The notes: a model not told the origin generated them from the sequence alone. DNA of 64,000 nucleotides from Cannabis sativa (GCF_029168945.1 NC_083608.1:21594136-21658135), one strand, 5' to 3'. Shown: positions 23,241 to 36,297, counted from the first letter of the stretch. Made by a program: numbers and translations.

Positions 23241-26200
23241 ACATTTCCTGAAGTAAATGTTTTATATTTGTCAAAAAAAATGATTGTATTTATGTGAATA
23301 CAAAAGAATCATTAAAAATGATTATTATTGATGCAATTTTATAGTGGGTTTTGAATACCTAAAAAGAATATTAAGAAAATTGCATTGAAACATCAAAGTA
23401 TAAGAATAACAGTGAGCATGACTAATATTATTTAAATACATGAGCATTGTATTTATTGTTCATCATTCCCTGCAGAGAATGATACGAATTGAATTCAACT
23501 ACTTTTAAAGATTGTTTGTATTAGTCATGTTACCATACATTGTTATTACTTGCAATGTTGGAAATTATTGCATGTAACATATATTAAAGATCAAATTTTG
23601 CATACATCTTGGAGATTATGCAAAAATTGTATTCATATATTCTTTGAAATATTGTTAAAAAAATTGTTGAGTAATTTCTTTTTATATATGAACAAGTAAT
23701 AAATTTTTAAGAAATTTATAATAATGTTCTACTTGTTCAACGTCATTCCCCGAAGTGAATGTAATGATTTTAAATAATCAATGTCATTGTTTGCTACTCA
23801 AATATTTCCAGAAGAAATTGGAAACAACCAAAAGATGAAATACCACACACAATCAAAGTGCATGAAATCTATATATCATGTGTGGGATTGAATAATAGTA
23901 GTCGCGTACCTGTAGTACGGACACACTTATAATCAAGATAAAAGTATACTTGATTATTTAATAGAATGTGAATTGTACAAACTTACTGTACATTTAGAAT
24001 ATTTAAATATCATTCCCTAAAGAGAATGAATAGACATGAAATTCTATTTCAAAGAATATAGATTTCACATATATTGGCAATGCCAAAAGCAAATTAATAT
24101 ATACATATATTATTATTTCTTGAAATCAATAGTTTCAAACTATTGTTAGTACATGATATGTATATATATAGTTACTATATAATTCAGTTTGCATATTCCC
24201 AGAAGTGAATATATAACTTACTAACATTTGTTAGTGATCCAATATAATCAAAGTGATAAAGAATCACAAAATGATTATTTGAAAAGCTTCCTGAAGAAGT
24301 CTTACATACAATTGCTACTTGGAGTAGTAAAATATATTTGTATGTACCTAGATGTATAACTTTTATCTAGTTATAAAAGTGATAAGAAATAACTTATTAT
24401 ATGTACTGGTTGTACATTTAAATATATAATATATCAAGTCATGATAATTAGACTGATGAATAGTCTATTAATAAATTAGACGACTTGTTAAAAAGATACC
24501 AGGAAAAATGAATGATATATTATGGTTATATCTATTTGACCATTACAATAACATGATGAAGTTGTCATGTATCTTTTAAATTATACACATCATTGAATTG
24601 ATGATAGTGATTCCTGAAGAAATATAAAATTTGATAAACATAATAGTGACTCCTGAAGAGTGTATATGTTTTGGAGAATAATATAATTATATTATTCGTG
24701 TATATAAAAATGAAACTTTTTATGATTACTTATATGTTGTAGTGATTTTACATTACCTTGTGAAAGTTTCATTGAAATACAAATTATAGTGAACCTGTAG
24801 TTCATGAATTGAATTATTTTGACATGATCAATCATATGCAATAAATTGTCAAAGAATTTGACTAAATTTTGTTGAAGAACCAGAAGATTCTTCTCATTGT
24901 TAATTTATAAGGCTCAAAAGAAGAATGTGCATATATTTGCACATAGAAAATATTTAAATTATATTTCCTTAACAATCTTGAGCTATTGTTAGATTTTTAT
25001 TGCATAGTTTCTTATCGATGTGATAAGATTATATAATCATGCATTTACAAAATGTGTAGATTTATGTATTTCTAATTATACACGTATGACTCATTCTTAG
25101 AAATGAATTAAGTTCATAAGGATTAAACTTGAAACTAAAGTTTATTGAACCTAAAGTTCAATGTCATATAGTATATATGAGTTTAAACAAATATTGATTC
25201 ATTGTGATATATTGAAATCCCTACAGGTGTATTAATATTATTAGATATCACAATTTTTAAAAAATCTCTCGATCAGGGGGAGAGAAGCAGTTGGGATCGA
25301 TGATAATTTTAGAAAAATGATCCTTGCACAAAGTATATAAGAACAATATAGTTCAAAATGATATATACCAACTGCAAATCAATATTATTCAAAGTTGAGA
25401 TAGAATGAGTTGAAAACGCCTGAAGCGTAAATGAACAATGTATAAATTATTAATAAATGTTCATTTGATTTGCCCTGAAGTTGTTAAATCTAGAGGTACT
25501 CATGGAGATACCTTAATGTTATAAAGTATTAAAATGATAACCGTGATGAAAACGGTACTCGAAGAGACTCCCAAGAGAAGTTAGACATAACACATTTCAT
25601 CATAATTGAATCCCTGAAGTGATTCGTTATAGGTACCTATAAATGATAAACATATTTGAAAAATATGTAATTTAAAGAGATCTCTATAAGTTATGTCAAT
25701 ATGGGAGGAAATTATCATTTATTGAAATTTTTGTCGACAATAAATATTGAATGTTTGCATATGCAATAAACTAACATGAGATAGCAAGGATCATGGTATT
25801 AGATTTGTCGAGAATCATGGACTTACATTTTGATTTTTGGCCAAAATATTATGACGCAATCCAGGCAAATTTACTCACATAAAGTGAAGTAAGACCTGTA
25901 GGGTGTACAAATAAATATTTCTAATGAGAAATTTGCATATATGTATTTGTACATAATGAATTGTTGTACAAAGTTTGCATAGACATGAGATTGATTGAAG
26001 TAAGACTTAAATATTGAGAAAATATAATCATTATTTGATTATAGCCTGGAATATATTTTATGAGGATTTATAAGCGTCACATAAATGTTGCAACAAAAGA
26101 TTATTTATTTGGAGCTCCTAATATAGTGAGAATTTGAAATAAGCCTTATCTAAAAATTCTAGAAGAATTTAATACATGTCTTAAGTGATATAAATTCTAA

Positions 26201-26605
26201 GTCGCGCGCACTATATGACAAAGATCTTTGTATGAAATAAAGACATGTAAGTAAATTATTGTTTGAAAAATACGTATGGTTGTCTATGCAGTATAAATAC
26301 GTAAATTATACGTTGTGATAGACTCTTGAAGAGTTTTTGATTAATTGAAGAACAAACTTTTATTTCTTTTGTATATCGAGAAATATTAACTGTATAAAGT
26401 TTGTTCATTAGTATTGAAGTCCTGAAGTACTTCATATGTATTAAGAATTATAGATATATGATCATTTGATATGAAAATTAAGATCATACAACAAGATGGA
26501 ACAAATATATGGTATTGGAGTATCATCATTGTCACAAATGAAATTTATATTATCATTAATGTGTTATGTTCATATCTACTTGAAATGTTAAATTTTAGTA
26601 TGAAC
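23241..26605 (+). repeat. Array of constant-loop and nested inverted repeats
   Basis: At least 15 short inverted repeats share a loop close to CTGAA closed by a C:G pair, often with a single T or A bulge after the G; the stems differ. Positions include 23241-23260, 23462-23483, 23744-23761, 23905-23919, 24010-24029, 24193-24212, 24284-24303, 24649-24661, 24790-24804, 24874-24893, 25144-25162, 25416-25428, 25608-25625, 26322-26334 and 26415-26434. Between them are longer, often nested inverted repeats with 7- to 11-bp arms, for example 24709-24719 with 24763-24773 and 26350-26360 with 26396-26406, plus a perfect 22-base palindrome at 24676-24697. No frame is open, so this is structured noncoding sequence. 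Confidence 0.85.
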
Positions 26606-26832
26606 AAGATTGTATATACACATGAATGATACAATTAGTTAGATAAATACTAATGTTCCACGAACCCCTCATCTATAATTTAGAAGTCCATACATACTCT
26701 GGAAGAGTTATAGAAAATATATGATCAAAGATTATATATGGTGATATTTTAAAAGTGATAACAATAATCTTATGAGATATATTATCACCAAAAGAATTAT
26801 GGATCATATGTGCATGAGGGGGAGACATATTC

Positions 26833-27012
26833 ATGTTGCACTCTTTTTCCCTTAGTTCAAGTTTTGTCCCAATGGGTTTTCCTGACAAGGTTTTTAACGA
26901 GGCAACTTACAAATAGTTATGAATATGAAATATATATTGTACTCTTTTTTCCCTTAGCTCAGATTTTTTTCCACTGGGTTTTTCTGGTAAGGTTTTTAAC
27001 GAGGCAACTATA
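26833..27012 (+). repeat. Duplicated pre-PPT motif
   Basis: A motif running CTCTTTTTCCCTTAG, then CCACTGGGTTTTTC, then AAGGTTTTTAACGAGGCAA is present at 26838-26907 and 26941-27009; a third, decayed copy lies at 27405-27456 next to the polypurine tract. Such motifs are familiar from the 3' untranslated part of many plant Copia elements. Confidence 0.75.
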
Positions 27013-27123
27013 AATCATGTTAACATACTTGCATTTTATGAAGCAAGTAAAGAATGTGTGTGAGTGAGAACATTGACATAGCATATTCGGGAAACATATG
27101 GATTGCACTCAATAAAGAAGTAT

Positions 27124-27395
27124 CAACCCAAGCAATTCTCTATGGATAATACTGCTTGCATCGTTCAACTAAAAGGAGGTACATTGAAGGAGATAGAGTT
27201 AGAACACATTCCACGAAATTCTTCTTTATACGCTTCAAGAAAATGCATATTGGTGTTCAACATATTCAATCAAGTGTCAATCTTACAAACTTATTCACAA
27301 AGTTATTACCAACATCAACATTTGAGAAGACGGCAGACAAGATCGAAATTCGTCGATTAGAAGATCTCCACAAATGCCTAAATGAGGGGGAGTTA
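27124..27395 (+). pseudogene. Copia RNase H C-terminal remnant, frameshifted
   Basis: One frame gives DNTACIVQLKGG and the next gives EGDRVRTH...KFFFIRF and SSVNLTNLFTKLLPTSTFEK...IRRLEDL, which together follow the C-terminal RNase H of Copia polyproteins (DNxACIxQLKGG...GDRTKH...LADLFTK). A frameshift separates the parts and no upstream RT or integrase is present. It identifies the ancestor of the element as Copia-type. Confidence 0.8.
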
Positions 27396-27469
27396 GTTTA
27401 CACTATACTCTTTTTCCTTTGATCAAGTTTTCAGCAAGATTTTTAATAAGGCAGTTATTATGGACATCC

Positions 27470-27478
27470 AAGGGGGAG
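27470..27478 (+). other. Polypurine tract
   Basis: AAGGGGGAG lies directly before the 3' LTR, the expected plus-strand primer. Confidence 0.85.
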
Positions 27479-27731
27479 TGTTATAAATATTAATAATTAT
27501 GTGGATGTCCAAATCTTTTATTTATTACCATGAATTGTAATGAACATTCCTCTTTTCCTTAGTTTCCCTTTTTCTTAGTTTCTTAATATCTCACTCTTGT
27601 ATTTGTATAAATAGGGGTTCACCCCATTGGAATAAACAACTCAGAAATTCTCATTCACTTTCTCGTTCTCTCTTCATCTTCTACTTCTTTCTTCTCATCT
27701 ACTTTATATTATTTTATATTATTTTATAACA
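27479..27731 (+). repeat. 3' LTR of the hairpin-array element
   Basis: 253 bp, same length as the 5' LTR, with four substitutions and no indels seen; followed by GTTAT. Confidence 0.92.
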
Positions 27732-27736
27732 GTTAT

Positions 27737-28346
27737 GTAGATATAAATCTAAAAACTGTATATAATAAGTTTAAAACGCAAAATCAAATTAAAACAGGAT
27801 AACTTATACTTTGAATATATATATAATAATATAAATACCTACCAATCAATTCCGCAAATTTATAAGAAGTTAATCGTCACTATTTCTTTAAATAAATAAT
27901 AAAAAAAAAACAAATAGTGACTGCTCACTGTGATGAAATATATAAAACTTCAATATTGTTTGTTATTATTTGTAGTGTTAAATTATAAAAAATTGGTGTA
28001 GTTTCATTTAGATAGAGTCTTCTCCCTTCTCTCTCTCTAGAAATTTCGCTTTTATTTTCTTTTTATATTTCATATCCTGTAGGCTGTAACTACAAGGGTT
28101 TAAGTTTCTCCAACAAATGATGACCCGTGATCGTCCGCCTAACTTTTCATTGGTTTGTTTCTTCATAAAAGGACACATGTGAATGGCTACTGGCCCCAAG
28201 CTTCTTAAATCAGCTGGCCTGTTTAAAGATAAATATACTCCAACATTATATAAACAGACAAAGATAACTAGGAGTTGATCATCAGATGATGATGGGACGG
28301 ATCTGAAGTGAGCTTTTCTAGGTTCTTCACATTATTAATCACTTGG

Positions 28347-28388
<42 letters not shown>

Positions 28389-28563
28389 TATGATGGTATT
28401 ATTTATTCTCATGGTCGTTGCTAGGTGACTTTCCTTTTATCTTTTTGGGCTTGTTGAGGCTGAGACTGAGAGAGGCTGGATGCCTTTTTCCACTCTTATT
28501 TCGATAGGGTATTCCGTTGTTAATTATGTGATTTTCTGAAAATCTTTGTCTTCATTTCTAAGG

Positions 28564-28602
<39 letters not shown>

Positions 28603-30117
28603 CGACTCCAGTGTCGACTTTGACTGGTTGTGGTTCTATATTTTATCAAAACGTGTTGTTAAAGTCTGGTGTTGCAACCTATATCTTTTAAGATACTGAT
28701 TTGTAGCTATATACTATTACGTGCTAGCTTATAATGAATTAACATTCTACTTTATCCTAAGTAAATAAATTAATAAGATTTTTAATTCCGGTATAACGTT
28801 CTAATTTTTTTTTTTTATTTTGATAATCTATAGAAATCATTGTAAACATGCCTTCAGTTGCTTTCTGTTAATTATTTTTTAAAATAATTTACTGATGAAC
28901 TAAATGTAATTTAATTAATTTAAACTAGTTGAAAATAAGTATAATAACTTTAACCAAACAAATATTAGCGCCATAATTTATATATATAGTCACAGGAATA
29001 CAGGATTCATCATAACACTATATATATATGTATGTACTTATCTTAATTGCACCAAATTTTATTTAGTTAGAGATTAGTGTTACAATGTAATTTATTGTAA
29101 TTTTTTTAAAAAAATGCAAGGAGATACACATTTATTGTAATTTTTGTTTTCACAAATTAAAATAGAAAATAATTCATGGAGCAAGAGCAAAAATCATAGT
29201 AACATATAACTAAAAAAAAAAAAAAAATCACAGTTCTCGTAAAAATCCTATTTTGTTTTTTTTATTTTTTAAAAAAAAAAAATCAACTTGTGGATTTAAC
29301 TTCTAATTAGTAATCTTTCATTTAATAATAGTCTTAATAATTATAAGCCTGTTTGGCCCACTGAGATAATTTTCATATATATTTCATGAGTGCTCTCTCC
29401 ATCAGCTATATATACACACTGACACACATGGTTTTCGATCCTCTTTAGTTTTGTTTTTTCTCTCTTATTTCCTTTTCTCATTCTAAAATTAATCAATTGA
29501 TCAACTTGTTTATTACGTAATTTGATATTTCAGTTTACAAAAAGCATATCCTAAATTTAAAATACATATTAATTTTGTGGTTTCGATCGGTATATATATA
29601 CAGTACTACTGTGTTATATTTAATTATATATATGTATTTTTATAAGCAAATGTTGCATGTGGACTTGTGGAGTGGACCATAACATTATGTGACATAAAAG
29701 AGATTCTTTAAGGTGGGATGGAGACTCTTCATGGCCAAATTAACTCAAATCCTAGAGTAAAATAGTATTTGGCACCTTAATTAAAAAAAAATATATTTCT
29801 TATTTTGAAATATTAAAAGTTATTTTTTAGCCCATTTACACAAGAAAAAAAAAATTGAAAACAACAAAAACTTGTTTGTCAGAGTTTTTAAGTTATTACT
29901 TCAAATTATTATATATTACAAACTCTTAAACTATTTATCTTTCTATAAGTATATATATTCATTAGTTTTTAAAAAATATTAATATATATAACAGTTTTGC
30001 GTGTCTTTGATAAAGTTTTTGTTGACACTAAAAAATTACTAAGTGTAATTTTCAAAGTCATTATACTTGAAAGTTTGTTAAATTTAAATTCCAAAATGCA
30101 CCCAAGGAGACATATTG
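27737..30117. other. AT-rich spacer with two TA microsatellites
   Basis: No gene or element recognised. TA runs lie at about 28350-28385 and 28566-28600. Short open frames on the minus strand near 28.0-28.2 kb have no family resemblance. Confidence 0.5.
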
Positions 30118-30614
30118 GTATGAGGAGGAGCAAAAGCACGAGTCAAACTCCCCGTGCCCACGCCCGCGCGCCTATCACCCAGCTCCCTAGCTTGTACGCC
30201 TGCAGCGCCCAGCTCCCCAGTCTACACACCTTTAGCTCCCAACTCCCTAGCCTGCACGCGTGTAACGCCCAGCTCCCCAGCCTACACGCCTGTAGTGCCT
30301 AGCTCCACATCCTACTTTCGTGTAGCACTCAGCTCCTTAGCCTACAGCGCCTAGCTCACCAGCCTGCACACTTGCAGTGCGCGCGCAACTCCCCAGCCTG
30401 CACGCTTGCAGCGCCTAGCTCACCAATCTACACACCTTCAATGCCCAGCTCTGCAACTTGCACGTTTGCAACGCCTAGCTCCCCAGCCTGCAACGCCCAA
30501 CTCCCTAGCATGCACGCCTGCAGTGCTCAGCTCCTCAGCCTGCAGCGCCTAGTAACCCAACCTACACGCCTGTAGCGCCCAACTCCCTAGCCTGGACGCC
30601 TGCAACGCCTATCT
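30118..30614 (+). repeat. GC-rich minisatellite, left block
   Basis: Diverged units of about 30 bases built from CAGCTCCCCAGCCTACACGC and CTGTAGCGCC, at least 14 copies. It stands out strongly against the AT-rich surroundings. Open frames rich in Pro, Ser, Ala and Cys here come from the repeat. The same motif resumes at about 45.4 kb. Confidence 0.9.
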
Positions 30615-31353
30615 CATGTTGTCAATTTTATAATACGCAAGTGCACGTATCGTTTTAACAAGTAATACTTGGGTAAGTGAGATCGTTCCCACGAGGACTG
30701 TAGCTAAGTACCAATCAATTAAATTCTTGTTTCTATTTGGTAGAACTAATAAGGTTGAATAATTAAATAACTAAAAATTGAAAAGCAGAAAAATAATAAT
30801 AAAAAGTGTAATTAATGATGGATGAATATTTAAGAATATGAATCCTATTAGTTCAGTTTCTCAATTGATAATGTTAATTATTAATTATCTCCCTTTTTGG
30901 TGATGACAGACTATCAAATTAACTCTAACTCTTCTCAGATCATTAAGGTCCTAAATCATATATTATCTACTTGCATCTTTGAAGTAAATTAACATATAAC
31001 TTGCATTAAACTCAGAATCTAAAAATCACATAAGCTATGTAAACACTCTTGTTTTACATCAAAACTTATGTTTGTCCGATTAGAGCATTCCTAATATTTA
31101 CTTCTCAGATTTCATATTAGGATCATAAATCACATTCAAGATGGCCAGTTTAAAATATGTGATTAAAATAAATAAGAACAAATCACACAATATAGGGAAG
31201 AAAAACTAATAATCACATTAACTAAATTAAAGAAACTTCATCTATCATTCATCATATCCCTAAATTGGGAATTTAGTTTAAAAAACTCATGTTCACATCA
31301 ATAAAAATTGAAATAGAAATTAACATAAAGACATATAAAGGGGAAGAAAGAAC
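30615..31353. repeat. Dispersed repeat, left part (split by Angela-like element)
   Basis: The sequence starts at the end of the minisatellite with TTGTCAATTTTATAATACGC then AAGTGCACGTATCG and CGTTCCCACGAGGACTGTAG, motifs I associate with an abundant plant repeat of unknown class. It stops at the AGAAC target site of the Copia insertion and continues at 44725. Confidence 0.55.
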
Positions 31354-33198
31354 TGTTGGAATTATGTTACCAGGATCTAGATTTACTAACAAGTATGTTT
31401 GATTAACATCTTAATATGAATTCGAAAACAATGAAATAAACACATAAGAGTTTAAGAAAACTTTACACTGGGTGCAGCGGAATATTATGACTCCTTCCAT
31501 TCAGATCTCTAGCCCTTGATTCCTTTCTGTAGCAGAGCATAATCAAGATCTGAATCTGGATCTCTTTCTCTCCTTCTTGTTGGTGCTGAATTTCCACAGT
31601 CTTACATACTATGATTGAGGTACCACTTGATGTGTGTGGGCACTACTCATTCACTCAAAGGAATTTTAAAAAACAGAGAAGAAAAAGAGAGAGAGTGGCG
31701 GCTTCAGAGTGTTTGAGAAAATAATCAGTAAAGTGTGTCAAACCTGAAGCCTTTACTTTCTATTTATAGAATACCACATAGGGTTAAGGTTGAATTACTT
31801 GGCATTTAAAAATGAAAAATAAAATGAGAAATAGGAAGCATAGTGGCCGGCCATGGAATAAGGAAACAAGCCTCTCACTTTTGCAACTTTCCTATTTTAT
31901 CATTCCTAGTTTCCCATTCCAAAATTGCCAATTTTCTCATTCAACCACATAAATGTCAAATCTAATTATTTAATAACTACACTTAATTATTAAATAATAT
32001 ATTGTCATTTATTTTATTTATTAATAAAACTAATCAAAGTTTCCCAATTAATAAATATACCCTTTAAACTCTCTATTTACTGTTTTACCCTTGCTTAGTG
32101 AAAATTCATAAAGTAGACATAGTTTAACTTTTAGAATTATAATTGATTAATTAAAATCAATTAACTGAGTCTTACAAGTAGTATGGTCTCAACTAGTATG
32201 GGGACCATGGGTCTATATAACCGAGCTTCCAATAAGTTGAACCGAATTTACCAAGTAAATTCCCTAACTTATTTATTCCTTATTGAATCCACACTTAGAA
32301 TTTGGAATTGCACTCTCAGTCATATAGAACGCTCTATATGTTCCATATAGACACGTCATTAGTTATCCATTGTTATAATCCTAATGTGATCAATGACCCT
32401 CTAATAGATGATCTACATTGAAAAGGCACTAAGTTAACGTTACACCTTCAATGTATTTTATCCTTAAAACACTTAGCTCCGTATAAATGATATTTCAGCA
32501 AAGTGAAATGAGATCTCCACCATTTTATTTCTATTTAGCCAAGCTCGAAGGATATCATTTTCACTTCTAAATTCCTATAGAAGTTATAGATTCCATATTT
32601 ATGGTAGCGCTCCCACTCAATTATACTATCATGTTCCCAAAATGTACGTATCACCCTGACCCAAAAGTAGGCTTAACTAACAAATCAAAGAACATGTATA
32701 GTACTCTTGAGATCGAACCTAACCATATCAGGATTAAGATCATTTGATCTAGGATCAACATGTGATATTGAATTGAATAGATATTACGGTAAGTTTTAAT
32801 ATATCTAATCAAAGTTCAATATCGGTCCCTTCCGATGTATACTCCATACATCCGATACTGGTAAACTTTGCCAATGTCCTGGAAAGGACATAACACTTTT
32901 CCAAGGTGTAAGAATACCTATCGCTGATTATACCATGTCAGTCTGAATTCAGTATTCTGACAAATCAGGGAATAAACTTTCGAACATATAGTTAAGATTA
33001 TATTCCACTGTGCTGACAACACTATAATCCTTAACAAATTCATATGTTCTGGACTTAAAAAGAATTCATACATTATATGTATATAATCATGAAATAAATC
33101 ATGTGAACCATACAACGTAAAATGTTAGTTCTGATCTTTATTAATAAGTAAATCTGATTATATTGAAATGGGTTTTATTTAGGGCACAAAACCCAACA
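31354..33198 (-). repeat. 3' LTR of the Angela-like element
   Basis: 1845 bp. Compared with the other LTR it has scattered substitutions and small indels, one of about 15 bases near 32.73 kb. Short minus-strand frames inside are not genes. Confidence 0.9.
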
Positions 33199-33213
33199 AA
33201 CTCCCACTTGCAC
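33199..33213 (-). other. Polypurine tract of the Angela-like element
   Basis: Minus strand GTGCAAGTGGGAGTT directly before the 3' LTR, a sequence familiar from Angela/SIRE-type Copia elements. Confidence 0.8.
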
Positions 33214-36200
33214 TAATATAAAACAAAATGTGCATTTCAAATAATCATTAACACCTTGATATACAAATAAAGTGTAGTAGTAGTAAACTCCTCGTAATAG
33301 GATCTGACAGGTTGAGTTAACAACAACCTTTTCTCCACCATTACTTTCCCTTAATCACAAAATCCTTGATATTGTGAAATTCCTCTCTATATGTCTACTC
33401 TTTTGGGATACTGGATTCTATACCTTTGGCAACTACTTTTGGTTAATCATGAAATTAACACTAGTAGTTAAGACAAGCTGGAACGGTGCCACAATTGTAT
33501 AGAACTTTCCTTAGACTGAATAAGTACCTTTCCTGCAACTTTAACATTCAATCTCTCTCTAGTAGACTAAGAGATTTCAGATAGGTTTTTATACTTCTCC
33601 AAAGTCTTTACTCCACCCCCAGAGTAATCACCATCTTATCAGCAGACTTTCTAGCACAAAGGCAAGTCTTGAAATCTGATGTGGTGTAGTCTAAGAGTTT
33701 TAAACACACCCTTATTGACTAACATATAATTCCTCTTCTTAATCTTAAGCTCTACTTGATTGTCTTCCAATGTTCGTCTCCTAGATTAATCTGATACTTA
33801 CTCATTACTCCCACTCAACAGCAGGTATCTGGTCTAAGGCATACAAAAGCATATCTGAGACCTCTCACAGTTGATTTAAGAAATTCTTTCATGGCTTTAT
33901 CTTTTCTGGAATAGTTGAAACTTTTCCTTAGATAAATAAAATCTATGCTTAGAAGTTGTGAAGCTTCTATAGATTGCCATTGGAAAGAAAATGGTTCAGC
34001 ATCTTACTAAAGTAAGTTGCTTGCATTAGAGTAAGTAATTACCAAGTATACCATAAGCCATAGGTTTAGATAAACTCAAACCTATAATACTAGGAACAGG
34101 AAGTTTTGTTAAGTGCATTGAATAGACTTATTAACGAAAATTTCCTTTTATGTCCTTGTAATAGAAAACTTTAGGTTACTCCATGTGAATGGATTAAACC
34201 ATAGTTCTCTTGGCTTTCTTCTTATTTTCTTATCTTGACAATCCATTACTTGTTTAAACTCACAATAGATTTTAATCACTAGTGTCTTCCAAGTCATAAG
34301 AAGGTAAAGTTCCTTGAAACTCTCCCACTACGACAAGGTACCGTGAATTATGTCTAAGAAAACAAAATGGTATTGACCTCTTCGGTTGTGTTAAGACAAC
34401 AGAGGCAGTGGGATCATCTTGTAACGAATAAGATGATAGAACACTTATGGAATCAAGAAAAAAATATCTCTTTTATTTGCTACTTTATTTTCAGACTTAG
34501 TCATTTTCTTAGAAAAGTAGTATTTGTTTTAACAAACACTTTCTTATCTAATGACTATGGGATGGTCCACCCTAATCACTTAGAATAGCTAATAAACATG
34601 CAAACTAGGGTTAGCAGTTCTAGCTTTTCTTAAGATTTCGATTGGGTCATCCACGAATCTTTTAATGATTTAAATTAAGTATACAACCATTGCATCATTC
34701 TGAAATTACATTACCATAGAAGGATTTAGGCAATGACTAGTAACTAATTATCAATATGCAAATTGAATTTCTAGGGAGGTAAGTTTGGATATAATTCAAA
34801 AATCAAATTAATGATCTTTGAACTGCATATCAACTAACTTTTTCTCCACTCCTATCAGTTCGCAAGATCTTTAACCACTTACCTTAATGGTTTTCCACCA
34901 TTGCTAGAAATTCATGAAATTTTTCAAACATTTCAAATTTCTTTTGCATAAGGTAAAATCTAGAGTGATCGTTTTAAGAATACAACGAAAACTCATATCC
35001 ACCCCTGAATGTACATCCATCTGCGAATGAGATGAACTTAATTTCAGTGGATATAGGCATATTAACTCTTTGCAGAGAATGATCTTGTCAAAACCACTAT
35101 GAACAAGATACAAATTCCATAGATTTATAAAATGTGGTTGTATCTCTTAGTTACAACAAAGAGTTCTTAGAATAGTGCAAGTGGATTCTTGTCACAGAAT
35201 ACTAAACTCAAACAGTTTAAATCCATTGAAAGAAAATGGTTATGAAACACTTGTGAAAGTGTAACTGTATAATTAGTAATTCTTTCTTGGACAACCACTA
35301 CTAATCTAACTCTATGATTTGCCTATACAAGTAGGAGATTTCTAAGATTGAGGATTTATATCATTTTGGGATAGAATTTCGGGAATATAATCATATGCGT
35401 CATTTAATTTCTTAAGAGAAAATATGGAATGACTTTATATGATTTATAGACCATTCATCCAATGATATGTCATTGAGCTAATTCGAAATGAATAAGCTAA
35501 GAGGAATTAGGATAATTTCGTTTTAAATAAGAATCCAACGATGCTCCGATTAGCGAGAGTCAAAGTAATCTTATTTATACAATCTTCTTGTTTCATATTG
35601 TAAAATACTAGTCTAAGGGGTCATCAATTGATGAACAGCTAGATGTTGCATGTACAATATTTATCTTTCGAGATCGAACACTATTATGTTAGTCTAATGG
35701 TGAAAATCCATTAGGGATTTATCTCATTAGAAAAACAAACCAAGTTAGACCAACAATGAAGATTCAAAATTAAACTACAATTTAATAACAGAAAATAACA
35801 TGGTTCAATATAAATTCATACACAATTCAGAAATTATTAATCACATAGCAAGTAGGAATGATAAGTGAAAATACTAAAACATACAATCCTAAATAATTTC
35901 CAAGGTTTTCAACAAACTGATATCAGTGTCCCGTTTAGGCGAGAGTTATTGATACCATCCATTGAATAGAGTTGCCAGCTCATCTAAAATGATAAACATT
36001 CTAGCAACCTTTTATTCGATCAAGATTGGAATCCGCGTTGTCCCATTTAGGCGAGAGTCAAGGCTATTCTATCTTATGAGCTTCCACCATTGTTTCATAT
36101 TCTTGCAAGTCTTATACAGTCGCCACCATTAGGGTGATCAATTCTATATAAAAAACTTACAAGATTACTTATCTTTCGAGATTAAACGGTGCTAACTTGC

Positions 36201-36297
36201 TAAGGAACGTTCCTCTATTAGGGAGGATTACTCACTAAAACAATAGCTATGTAAAACCCACAATGGATATCGAATATCCTAATAATAAAGCTCATTA
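33214..36297 (-). pseudogene. Decayed Copia pol region and repeated modules
   Basis: No long frame survives. Only a short RNase H-like match near 33600-33700 is visible. Further on, modules containing GGCGAGAGTCAA and TATCTTTCGAGAT recur near 35.55-35.68, 35.93 and 36.05-36.18 kb, suggesting a tandem duplication of a few hundred bases within noncoding interior. Confidence 0.4.

Larger units (their letters stand above)
22255..27731 (+). mobile_element. Complete non-autonomous LTR element with hairpin-array interior
   Basis: Two 253-bp LTRs bound a 5.0-kb interior; the 5-bp duplication GTTAT flanks it (22250-22254 and 27732-27736). The LTRs start TGTTAT and end ATAACA and differ at four positions by eye (about 98.4% identity), which suggests recent movement. 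Yet no gag or pol frame exists. The only coding trace is a frameshifted Copia-type RNase H tail just before the 3' end. The interior is dominated by short inverted repeats and a 39-bp tandem array. Plus-strand transcription is fixed by the PBS-like sequence after the left LTR and the AAGGGGGAG polypurine tract before the right LTR. It therefore looks like a trans-mobilised family, Copia by inference. Confidence 0.9.

Noticed and set aside
30118..30614. Proline/serine-rich secreted protein frames
   Set aside because: They come from the GC-rich minisatellite; no signal peptide, splice structure or conserved domain.
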